A stretch of 22,582 bases of DNA, taken from NCBI GenBank assembly GCA_964429855.1, contig CAYSDM010000072.1, forward strand, positions 1 through 22,582, written 5' to 3'. This document shows positions 1 to 6,976 of this stretch, in pieces. The notes below the pieces were generated by a model. It worked only from the letters and a program-made list of their open reading frames with translations. It made no database searches and was not told where the DNA came from. The position numbers and the translations under genes were made by a program. The stretch comes from CALLMM01 sp964429855. Lineage in GTDB: Bacteria; Armatimonadota; Chthonomonadetes; Chthonomonadales; CAJBBX01. Position 1 is the first letter of the stretch, and each line of letters opens with the position of its first letter.

Positions 1-732
1 ATTATTGGAACGCTGGTTATCGTGTTGTTTGCCGTGATGTTCGGGTTGGGCATCGTCCTGGGGATGCGGGGAGAGACAATGACGATGCGCGCCGACGGCA
101 GTTTGCCCGCGGCGTTTCTCTGGGTCATTCCGCTGACTCTGCTGCCGCAGAACGCGCTGCTGGCGATGGTTCCGATCCTGTTTGTGAAGTATAAGTACCG
201 GCTGAGCCTGGAGGAGTTCGGGCTGCGATTTCCCCCTCGTGGACGCGACTGGCTGCTGGGAGGGCTTGCCGGGCTGGGGATGCTGCTGCTGATTATACCG
301 CTGGCGCTGTTGATGAACTGGCTGCTCGAACTGGTTCTCGGTTCAGGGCAGATGCAGGCGCTCACCCGCTTCAGCGATTCCTTCGGCGTTCAGCAGATAC
401 TGGACGATGTGCGAAAAAGCCCGGCGCTCTATCTGTCGGTGTTGATCGGCGGAGCGGTGCTGGCTCCGATCGGGGAGGAGATATTCTTCCGGGGATTTGT
501 CTATAACTGCGCCAGACAGCGGCTGGGGCGGGGCTGGGGGCTGGTGTTGAGTTCGGCGCTGTTTTCACTGGTGCATCTGGGACCTCTGGTTCTGATTCCG
601 ATCTTTCTGGTCGGGATTGCGCTGGCGCTGGCGTATGAGCGAACCGGTTCTCTGTGGGTTCCGATATTTATGCATGCCACCTTCAACGGCGTTCAGCTAA
701 TCGCCGCCTATTTTGGCGTATCCGGTCCCTGA
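1..732 (+). CDS. CPBP family intramembrane metalloprotease (5'-truncated by window edge)
   Basis: The reading frame is open from base 1, so the gene almost certainly starts outside the window; a GTG at 22 is only the first in-window candidate. The protein is very hydrophobic, with several membrane segments. It carries the three CPBP (Abi/CaaX protease) motifs: GEEIFFRGF around residues 153-161 counted from the GTG (the EExxxR motif), then FSLVHLG, then HATFNG near the C-terminus. The two glutamates and the two histidines are the expected metal/catalytic residues of this family of glutamic-type intramembrane proteases, related to Rce1. The substrate cannot be told. Members act on prenylated peptides, bacteriocins or regulators in the cytoplasmic membrane. 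The next gene starts 44 nt after the stop on the same strand, so the two may be co-transcribed. Confidence 0.88.
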   Translation: MIGTLVIVLFAVMFGLGIVLGMRGETMTMRADGSLPAAFLWVIPLTLLPQNALLAMVPILFVKYKYRLSLEEFGLRFPPRGRDWLLGGLAGLGMLLLIIPLALLMNWLLELVLGSGQMQALTRFSDSFGVQQILDDVRKSPALYLSVLIGGAVLAPIGEEIFFRGFVYNCARQRLGRGWGLVLSSALFSLVHLGPLVLIPIFLVGIALALAYERTGSLWVPIFMHATFNGVQLIAAYFGVSGP

Positions 733-776
733 GATGGAAGATCGGGAACGCAGCTATTACTGAGAGACAGTCTGTC

Positions 777-1655
777 ATGAAACGTAGAGATGATCGTATA
801 TATCTGATTCTGCTGCGCTTGTTTACAGCCGGCTGCGCGCTGTCCGCGCTGACCCTGTTGTTCGGCTGCACACCGGTCGGTCTCTTCGGAGGCGGGATGC
901 CGAAAGAGGTCGAGGACGGAGCGCGCCTGCTTGCTGCCGGGAAGGATACGGAGGCGCAGGCGCGATTTGACGCCTATATCCGACAAAAGCCGACAATGCC
1001 GGAGACCTATGCGCTCGTTGCGCTTGCCTGTTCTCAGGCAAGGCGATGGGAGCTTCAGGCGCAGTATATCGAAAAAGGGATCGCGGCGACCACCAAAGCC
1101 GAACCGGAAAAACGCGCCCAGCTTTTCAGTATCGCGGGAGACGCCTATCTGCGGATGAGCGACTTTCAGAAAGCGGCGCAGAGCAATCAGGAGGCGCTGC
1201 GCCTGATTCCCAATAACCCGACCTTCATGAATAACCTCGGTTATACCTATGCCGAGATGACCACCGATCCCCAGATTCTCCAGAAGGCTCTGCAACTGAC
1301 CACCGATGCGGTGGAACTGGCGCGCAAGCAGGGCTATCCGGAACGTGAACTGGGGATTTTCATGGACAGCCTGGGATGGGTGCGCTTTAAGATGGGCGAG
1401 TTCGATAAAGCCGCCTCCATTCTTGCGCAGGCGGCGGAGATGTCGCCCGGCGAGCCGGAGATTCACTTCCATCTGGCGCGCGCCTATGAAGCGAAGGGCG
1501 ATATGGAGAAAGCGTTTGTCCAGTTGCAGCGCGCTGTGCAGGCAGATCCACAGCATCCGCAGATCGCGCAGATGCGCAAAGAACTGGAGAATATCAAGAG
1601 CAAGCTGCCGCCGCCCGCGCCGGAGCAGAACGGGGAGGAGGAAGGAGCGCCGTAG
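777..1655 (+). CDS. TPR-repeat lipoprotein
   Basis: This is a 292-aa protein. The start was set at the ATG at 777 because it is followed at once by a basic/hydrophobic signal (MKRRDDR, then a leucine-rich stretch) ending in a lipobox-like LLFGC with Cys31. Longer in-frame starts overlap the upstream gene. After the signal there is a short linker and then consecutive tetratricopeptide repeats from about residue 45 to 275. The clearest repeats are the segment with AGDAYLRMSDFQKAAQSNQEA, the one with LGWVRFKMGEFDKAASIL, and the final FHLARAYEAKGDMEKAFVQL. The tail is Pro/Glu-rich. It is likely membrane-anchored outside the cytoplasm and used for protein-protein contacts, as in PilF/BamD-like or other TPR lipoproteins; no partner can be named. 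Its 3' end carries the AAGGAG that probably serves the next gene. Confidence 0.85.
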   Translation: MKRRDDRIYLILLRLFTAGCALSALTLLFGCTPVGLFGGGMPKEVEDGARLLAAGKDTEAQARFDAYIRQKPTMPETYALVALACSQARRWELQAQYIEKGIAATTKAEPEKRAQLFSIAGDAYLRMSDFQKAAQSNQEALRLIPNNPTFMNNLGYTYAEMTTDPQILQKALQLTTDAVELARKQGYPERELGIFMDSLGWVRFKMGEFDKAASILAQAAEMSPGEPEIHFHLARAYEAKGDMEKAFVQLQRAVQADPQHPQIAQMRKELENIKSKLPPPAPEQNGEEEGAP

Positions 1656-1657
1656 CC

Positions 1658-2338
1658 ATGCCCCGCGTCGTCCTTCTGGCTTTCACGAAGATGCGAACCG
1701 GTTTCTGTCTGGCGGGAGCGGATTTTCAGACCCATGCCTGGATCAGACCGGTGAAGGAGTTCGGAACGATCCAGTTTGGCGATGTGCACTACGCGGACCG
1801 CCAGCCGTTTGAGGTGTTCGATGCGGCGGACTGGACTCTGACTTCCTCGCGTCCCGCGCCGCCCCATGTGGAGGATCGGGTTTGCGATTTTGTGCGCGCC
1901 CGACCGATTCGCGTGGAGACGCTGACAGGCAGGCGTCGCGCGGACTTCCTGGAGGAGATGGCGGAGCGCGATACCTCCTGCGTCACGGTTCGTCATGAGC
2001 GATCTCTGATCCTGACGCCCGTAGATTCCTTCACCGCCACCTTCGCCTACGATGCGCAGACGCGAAAGCTCGATGCGCGGATCCTCTGCCCCTCTATCGG
2101 CTTGAATCAGCCGACTCCGGTAACCGATCTGCGCTGGCGCGCGCTGGCGCGAATCGCCTATGCACAGACCGGCGGCGCAACCCTCGCCTGGGAAGAGATA
2201 CGCCGCGATCTGAAGGCGGAGAGAGCCTATCTCGCGCTCGGATTGAGCCGGGAATTTGACGGGAAGATATGGCCTCTCGTGGTCGGAGTCCACTGTGTGC
2301 CCGATTACGAGATCGTTCCCGATCTGCGCAATCCCTGA
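1658..2338 (+). CDS. predicted dual OB-fold domain protein, function unknown
   Basis: This 226-aa cytoplasmic protein has no signal or membrane segment. The start ATG is 2 nt after the previous stop, with AAGGAG at 1642-1647, so translation is probably coupled to the TPR lipoprotein gene. The N-terminus reads as a beta strand followed by GFCLAGADFQTHAWIRPV. The C-terminus has YLALGLSREFDGKIWPLVVG and ends in a VPDYE segment. This arrangement (WIRPV near the start, G-L-S-R and a PDY near the end) resembles the small 'dual OB domain' family found beside conflict-system and nucleic-acid-handling genes. The assignment is from memory of the motif pattern and is tentative. Nucleic-acid or nucleotide binding would be the expected role. 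The gene converges on the minus-strand gene ending at 2353, with only 14 nt between stop codons and no obvious hairpin there. Confidence 0.7.
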   Translation: MPRVVLLAFTKMRTGFCLAGADFQTHAWIRPVKEFGTIQFGDVHYADRQPFEVFDAADWTLTSSRPAPPHVEDRVCDFVRARPIRVETLTGRRRADFLEEMAERDTSCVTVRHERSLILTPVDSFTATFAYDAQTRKLDARILCPSIGLNQPTPVTDLRWRALARIAYAQTGGATLAWEEIRRDLKAERAYLALGLSREFDGKIWPLVVGVHCVPDYEIVPDLRNP

Positions 2339-2352
2339 CCGACTCTTTCGGG

Positions 2353-2856
2353 CTATTTGCGAATGCGTAGCTGCCGTTCAATAATCAGATCGTTCTCATA
2401 GAAGCGCATGGAGACGATCTTTCCGCTTTTGACTCGCCCGATGATGACGAACGGATAGCGCAGCTTCTGCTTTCGCGCCGGAGGCGCGCCGCGCGTGGGC
2501 AGCGTTTTGGTGTAGGTTCCTGTCTCCAGAAGCTCCAGCACGAATACGTCTCCCTCGATCACCAGCATCCGTATCTGCGCCCGCACGTCGGGTACGGACT
2601 GAAACCAGGCGGCATAGTAGCGTTGATGCGGCTCTTTTCCCTTGAGCACCGTCACATCCGGCGTAGTGATGGAGATGTCATCGGCATAGAGCGCGATCAG
2701 CTTTTCGACATCATGCGCGTTGTAGGCTTCCACAAAGGCGTTGGCAAGCTCATCTGCGCCGCGCTCGATCTGCCTGCCGCGACCCATTGCCAGACTCGCG
2801 GTCAGCAGGATCGCCAGCGAAAGAGACAGCGTCAGGGAGAGACCTCGTTTCACCAT
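2353..2856 (-). CDS. secreted SnoaL-like / NTF2-fold protein
   Basis: This 167-aa protein has an N-terminal signal peptide (MVKRG, then a Leu/Ser/Ala-rich core, ending near AMG at about residue 25). The mature part is a single NTF2-like cone fold of the SnoaL type. The recognisable pattern is VEAYNAHDVEKLIALYADD followed by a strand with ITTPDV, and later FYENDLI near the end, where these proteins usually have the last strand. Ribosome binding is clear: AGGAGGT lies about 7 nt upstream of the ATG on the minus strand. The family includes ketosteroid isomerase-like enzymes, polyketide cyclases and many proteins of unknown ligand, so no reaction is assigned. It lies 39 nt downstream of the PhyH gene on the same strand and is probably in one transcript with it. 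Confidence 0.8.
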   Translation of the reverse strand: MVKRGLSLTLSLSLAILLTASLAMGRGRQIERGADELANAFVEAYNAHDVEKLIALYADDISITTPDVTVLKGKEPHQRYYAAWFQSVPDVRAQIRMLVIEGDVFVLELLETGTYTKTLPTRGAPPARKQKLRYPFVIIGRVKSGKIVSMRFYENDLIIERQLRIRK

Positions 2857-2895
2857 TTTGAATACCTCCTGTACGGGGATGACCGGGCGAGAAAA

Positions 2896-3627
2896 TCACT
2901 TCGGGTAGACTCCGGGCGTGGAGAGGATGCGCCGCTGCTCTTCCGTCAAGCCCTCATAGTCGTCGGGCTGATAGTAGTGGCGCGACCATGCGACCGGATG
3001 AGGACAGTATTTCAGGAAGATGGTTCTCCGTTCGCGCGCGCCGCGCCAGGGCAGCGGACCGTGAGTCAGCGCCTCCGTAAAGATAATGGCGGTTCCTGCC
3101 GGACCGGTGACGGAGGCGACGCAGGAAACCGGTTTTTCCAGATCGCGCCAGTCGCCGGGGAACGGAAAGTTGGATTTATGGCTGCCCGGAACGCAGGCGA
3201 ATCCGCCGTCTCCCGGATTCACATCATGCAGGTTGTAGGCGACGACCGTCAAGCCGTTATAGAGCCTCTCGCGATGCATATGGTAGTACTGCGCGGGATC
3301 AAAAGGCGTGGCTCCTCCGTGCAGGGTGGCTCCTATGGGGCTGAGACCGCTGCGGATCACGTCGGCGTAGTCGTGATCCAATCGGAACCGCTCTCCGAGA
3401 AGCGCGGTGAGGTAGGGGGTGATGCGCGGATTGTCAATCAGATCCAGGCAGGGCTTTCCCCATGACAGCAGTCTGCCGAAACGGTGGGTCTGTTTCTCCG
3501 GGGGCATATGCCGGGCGATCTGTTCATCCAGAAGGGCGTTGAGAGCCTGTAACTGTTCGGGCGTCAGCGCGTCCGGGACGGTCAGATAGCCCTGCAGGTC
3601 GAACAGATAGCGTTCATGTTCGTTCAT
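2896..3627 (-). CDS. phytanoyl-CoA dioxygenase (PhyH) family oxygenase
   Basis: This is a 243-aa protein. The frame is open 59 codons further upstream, but the ATG at 3627 was chosen because AGGAGAGA stands about 5 nt before it and the homologous part begins MNEHERYLFDLQGYLTVPDAL, the usual PhyH start in which the chain blocks the entry of a helix. The core shows the double-stranded beta-helix pattern of Fe(II)/2-oxoglutarate oxygenases: a histidine-rich segment YYHMHRERLYNG (HxE as possible metal pair), VAYNLHDVNPGDGGFACVPGSHKSN (the classic PhyH loop), and LTHGPLPWRG carrying the distal histidine, followed by arginines (R-E-R-R) suited to binding 2-oxoglutarate. PhyH proteins hydroxylate small organic substrates; which one is not visible. 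It is divergent from dsbD and probably co-transcribed with the SnoaL-like gene. Confidence 0.86.
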   Translation of the reverse strand: MNEHERYLFDLQGYLTVPDALTPEQLQALNALLDEQIARHMPPEKQTHRFGRLLSWGKPCLDLIDNPRITPYLTALLGERFRLDHDYADVIRSGLSPIGATLHGGATPFDPAQYYHMHRERLYNGLTVVAYNLHDVNPGDGGFACVPGSHKSNFPFPGDWRDLEKPVSCVASVTGPAGTAIIFTEALTHGPLPWRGARERRTIFLKYCPHPVAWSRHYYQPDDYEGLTEEQRRILSTPGVYPK

Positions 3628-3753
3628 GATTCTCTCCTGAGAATTAGCGGCTGAACACATTGTCCGACAACTGCGCGCAGAATCCTGCCTGTACGGGCAG
3701 ATTTCTGGCGGCAGGAACTCAGGCAAGCCTTTCGGACATATATCAAACGGAAG

Positions 3754-3759
3754 TATAAT
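3754..3759 (+). promoter_or_regulatory. sigma-70 -10 box upstream of dsbD
   Basis: A perfect TATAAT sits at 3754-3759. A 17-nt spacer points to TTCGGA at 3731-3736, a weak -35 (3 of 6). Transcription would start near 3766, which excludes the in-frame ATG at 3758 as a start and favours the ATG at 3803. The call is from sequence only. Confidence 0.55.
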
Positions 3760-3802
3760 GGATACATTGTCACTCCACGACCGGAGGTTGAAGGCAACAG
3801 GC

Positions 3803-5809
3803 ATGAGACGGGCAAGACTTTTATGGATAGCGCTGACCGGGATTCTACTGGCGTTTCCGGCGCTGCTGCAGGCGCAGCTTGGAGATCAGGTGAAATGGAC
3901 GGCGCGTCTGGAACCGGCGGATGCGCGGGCAGGCGAGGGAGCGCAGATCGTTCTCACGGCGAAGATCAATGCGACCTGGCATCTCTATTCGCTGAAGACC
4001 TACAATACCGACATCGCCCCGCAGCCGACCACCATCACGCTGGAACCGGGAACCGCCCTGACTCCGGGCGGCAAGCCGATCCAGCCGAAACCAATTGAAA
4101 ATCTGGACCCGAACTTCAACCTGAAGGTGGAGTACTACGCCAACGCTGTTGCCTTCGGGCTGCCGGTGAAGATTGCGCCAAAGGCAGCCGGGGCGCAGAA
4201 GGCGACGGTCAAAGTCCGTTACATGATGTGTAACGACACCTCCTGCCTGCCCCCGAAGACTGTCAGCGTGCCGGTGACCTTCACGGTCGCCGCCGGCGCG
4301 GCGCGCCCGGATCGTCTGAATCCGGTTATCACCGTTCCGAAGCAGCCGGAGGGCGCGAAACAGGCGGAAAACGGTTCGGAGACTCCCGTTGCAGGTACCA
4401 CCGGCGGGCAGCCGCCTGCCGGTGGCGCGCCTCCCGCCGCGCAGGACGCCTTCAAAGATCAGTATGACAGCGCGAAAGGGCGGGGCGTGCTGGTCTTTAT
4501 GGGCTTCGCGTTTCTGATGGGGCTGGTGTCGCTGCTGACGCCCTGTGTCTTCCCGATGGTTCCCATTACGGTTAGCTTCTTCTCCAAGCAGAAGAACGAC
4601 GCCGGACGCCGATCTCTGACCGGACCGCTCGCCTACTGCGTCGGCATCATTGCCACCTTTACCGCGCTGGGGCTTCTGGTCACCATCGTCTTCGGCGCAA
4701 GCGGCGTTCAGCGGCTGGCGACCAATCCGTTTATCAATCTGGGACTGGCGGCGCTGTTTCTGGTGCTTGCCGCCAACCTGTTCGGGGTCTTCGAGATAAC
4801 GATCCCGGCGTCTCTGGTCAACCGCTTTCAGGGCGGCCGCAAGCGCGGGGGATTCATCGGCCCGCTGATGATGGGGCTTGCGTTCACGTTGACCTCTTTT
4901 ACCTGTACCGCGCCGTTTGTCGGGACGCTGCTGGCTTCGGCGGCGCAGGGCAGCTATCTCTACCCGCTGCTGGGGATGCTGGCATTCAGCACCGCCTTTT
5001 CGCTTCCTTTCTTTTTGCTGGCGTTGTTTCCGCAGTATCTTGCGAATGTGCCGAAAGCCGGCTCCTGGCTGACCTCCGTCAAGGTGGTTATGGGATTTCT
5101 GGAGGTTGCGGCGGCGGTCAAGTTTCTGTCGAACATTGATCTGGTATGGCAGTGGGGACTGCTGACGCGCCCGATCTTCCTGGCGGTCTGGGCGACCATC
5201 GGGATTGTGGCAGCGCTCTATCTGGTCGGGTGGATCCTGCTGCCGCATGAGCGGGAGGCTCCGGTCAAGATCGGCTGGCCCCGCCGGACGATCGGCATGG
5301 CGGCTGCGGCGGCAGGAATCTACTGTCTGGCGGCAATCGAAGGCGCGCCGTTGGGGACGATGGAGGCGTTTCTGCCGCCCGATCCCTATCCCGGACGGCA
5401 GACGGCGGTCGCCGGAAAAGGCTCCAGCATCGTCTGGCTGGAGGACTACGACAAAGCGCGCGAACTGGCGAAATCCCAGAACAAGCCGCTCTTTATAGAT
5501 TTTACGGGCGTCACCTGCACCAACTGCCGCTATGTGGAGAAGAATATCTTCCCGCATCAGGATGTGGAGCGCGAACTGGAGAAGTTTGTCACCGTCAAGC
5601 TCTACACGGATCGCGACAATCCCAACGATGCGCGCAATCAGAGGCTCCAGCAGCAGTTGGTCAACTCTGTCACCCTTCCGAGCTACGTGATTGCGACGCC
5701 GGAGGGCGTGAAACTGAAGAGCTATCAGCCGACCAATTTCAACGTGCCCAACTTCGTCGCGTTTCTGCAGCAGGGACTGGCGGCTTCCAGTCAGGTCGCC
5801 CGGCAGTAG
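3803..5809 (+). CDS. dsbD: DsbD-type thiol:disulfide interchange protein
   Basis: This 668-aa protein moves electrons from cytoplasmic thioredoxin across the inner membrane to periplasmic proteins. The start at 3803 is followed directly by a signal sequence (MRRARLLWIALTG); an ATG at 3758 overlaps a -10 box. Domains in order: an N-terminal immunoglobulin-like DsbD-alpha domain, residues about 20-165, with Cys143 and Cys148 in MMCNDTSCLPP; a Pro/Gly/Ala linker; a polytopic CcdA-like domain, about 225-520, with redox cysteines Cys248 (TPCVFPMVP) and Cys368 (TSFTCTAPF); and a C-terminal thioredoxin fold with the C-T-N-C pair Cys572/Cys575. All six cysteines expected of DsbD are present. It is longer than the E. 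coli protein (565 aa), mainly because of the linkers. The next gene begins 5 nt after the stop, which suggests an operon. Confidence 0.93.
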   Translation: MRRARLLWIALTGILLAFPALLQAQLGDQVKWTARLEPADARAGEGAQIVLTAKINATWHLYSLKTYNTDIAPQPTTITLEPGTALTPGGKPIQPKPIENLDPNFNLKVEYYANAVAFGLPVKIAPKAAGAQKATVKVRYMMCNDTSCLPPKTVSVPVTFTVAAGAARPDRLNPVITVPKQPEGAKQAENGSETPVAGTTGGQPPAGGAPPAAQDAFKDQYDSAKGRGVLVFMGFAFLMGLVSLLTPCVFPMVPITVSFFSKQKNDAGRRSLTGPLAYCVGIIATFTALGLLVTIVFGASGVQRLATNPFINLGLAALFLVLAANLFGVFEITIPASLVNRFQGGRKRGGFIGPLMMGLAFTLTSFTCTAPFVGTLLASAAQGSYLYPLLGMLAFSTAFSLPFFLLALFPQYLANVPKAGSWLTSVKVVMGFLEVAAAVKFLSNIDLVWQWGLLTRPIFLAVWATIGIVAALYLVGWILLPHEREAPVKIGWPRRTIGMAAAAAGIYCLAAIEGAPLGTMEAFLPPDPYPGRQTAVAGKGSSIVWLEDYDKARELAKSQNKPLFIDFTGVTCTNCRYVEKNIFPHQDVERELEKFVTVKLYTDRDNPNDARNQRLQQQLVNSVTLPSYVIATPEGVKLKSYQPTNFNVPNFVAFLQQGLAASSQVARQ

Positions 5810-5814
5810 GGGGG

Positions 5815-6939
5815 ATGTTCTCTCTCTTTCAGATACCCTCCGCCGTTCTGAACGCCGATCCGCCGGAGCCGCCGATTCCGGCGGGCGGGCTGGGCGGCGG
5901 TCACTTTCTCCTGACGGCAGCGGGCGAATTTCGGGGCTGGCGCATGAATCCGGGCGTCCCGGAAACCGACCAGCCCGTGCCGCAGAATCTCTTCCATCTC
6001 TGGTACCGGCAGGGAGCGCGAACAGACGCCTTATCGCTGCGTGCTGCCGGAGCCAACCCCTTTCACGATAGACCCTGCCCGTTCGAGCCGCTTCAGTGCA
6101 GGCTCTTTCCGTTTACCTGGACCGCCTATCGCGCTGCACCCGGATCCGAGTCGCCTGCCGTCTCGCCACCGGTGATGCTGGAGACGCTGACCTTTTCGCC
6201 GTTGATGCCGCACAGTCCAACGGAAACGGGTCTGCCTGTCTCTGTCATCGTCTTTCGCGCGCACAATCCGGCTGACCGACTGTTGGAAGCCGCGCTGATG
6301 CTGACCTGGGCGTGCGGCTGGCCCGATCTTATCCCGAATGCCGTCTTCGATTTCCAGCACGATAATCTCTGCCTGACCGGCTCTCTCGGCGACCCGTCGC
6401 GTCCGGAGCGGCAGGGGATCGCCGTGCCAGACCTGCACTACGAAGGCATCTATCTGCAAGGAATCGAACCCTGGGAGCCAGGGCGGAACGAGGCGGAGGT
6501 CTGGGAGGATTTCGCGGAAGACGGCGAGCTCGATCCGGCCATCGCGCGCGGGAAACCGCAGGGCGCAGCCGCCTGGGTGAAGTTCGATCTCGCTCCGCAA
6601 GAGACCCGCGAGATACCCTTTGTGCTGGCATGGCACTTCCCGGTCTATGAGACAGGCGCGGCGGCGGGCCGTCTGCGTTACTACACACAGTTTCTCGGCA
6701 AACGCCGCCCGGACAATGCCATCGTCTGGCTGGCGGAGCAGGCGGTGCAGAACTATCATACCGAGACCCCGCAGTACCGGCACTGGATTCAGCAGATCGA
6801 AGACTGGCATCACCGTCTCCTGAAAGATCCGCGTATCTCTGAGGGAGAGGCAATGCGTCTCCTTCATCGCCTGGCTTCCCGGCTGGAGCGCGAGGAGGCA
6901 TGGACGGAGGACGATGCGCTGCCCGATTTCGCCGGATAG
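5815..6939 (+). CDS. free-standing GH116 (GBA2-type) N-terminal domain protein, catalytic domain absent
   Basis: This is a 374-aa protein. The segment PPIPAGGLGGGHFLLTAAGE with the following FRGWRMNPG matches the opening of the GBA2/GH116 N-terminal beta-sandwich (G-G-x-G-x-G then GEFRxW). LTFSPLMPHSPTETGLPVSV and the following N-P motif match its middle. In GH116 beta-glucosidases and glucosylceramidases this domain of about 300 residues is followed by an (alpha/alpha)6 catalytic domain of roughly 400-450 residues. Here the chain ends shortly after a helix that looks like the domain junction (YRHWIQQIEDWHHRLL), and no catalytic part follows in any frame before the next gene at 6977. No signal peptide is evident. 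The start is 5 nt after dsbD with a G-run touching the ATG, so initiation may depend on reading through from dsbD. It could be a carbohydrate-binding remnant or a stand-alone domain with its own role. Confidence 0.75.
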   Translation: MFSLFQIPSAVLNADPPEPPIPAGGLGGGHFLLTAAGEFRGWRMNPGVPETDQPVPQNLFHLWYRQGARTDALSLRAAGANPFHDRPCPFEPLQCRLFPFTWTAYRAAPGSESPAVSPPVMLETLTFSPLMPHSPTETGLPVSVIVFRAHNPADRLLEAALMLTWACGWPDLIPNAVFDFQHDNLCLTGSLGDPSRPERQGIAVPDLHYEGIYLQGIEPWEPGRNEAEVWEDFAEDGELDPAIARGKPQGAAAWVKFDLAPQETREIPFVLAWHFPVYETGAAAGRLRYYTQFLGKRRPDNAIVWLAEQAVQNYHTETPQYRHWIQQIEDWHHRLLKDPRISEGEAMRLLHRLASRLEREEAWTEDDALPDFAG

Positions 6940-6976
6940 CCCCGCCTTTAGGCTTATCGTCCGTAAGGAGTTTTCT

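Noticed and set aside
3758..3802. Longer DsbD start at the ATG at 3758
   Set aside because: That ATG overlaps the TATAAT -10 box, and the extra 15 residues would precede a complete signal peptide.
3845..5557. 570-codon open frame on the minus strand across dsbD
   Set aside because: It is rich in Arg, Gln, Asp and Gly with no domain, and mirrors the codon bias of dsbD, which has all expected motifs on the plus strand.
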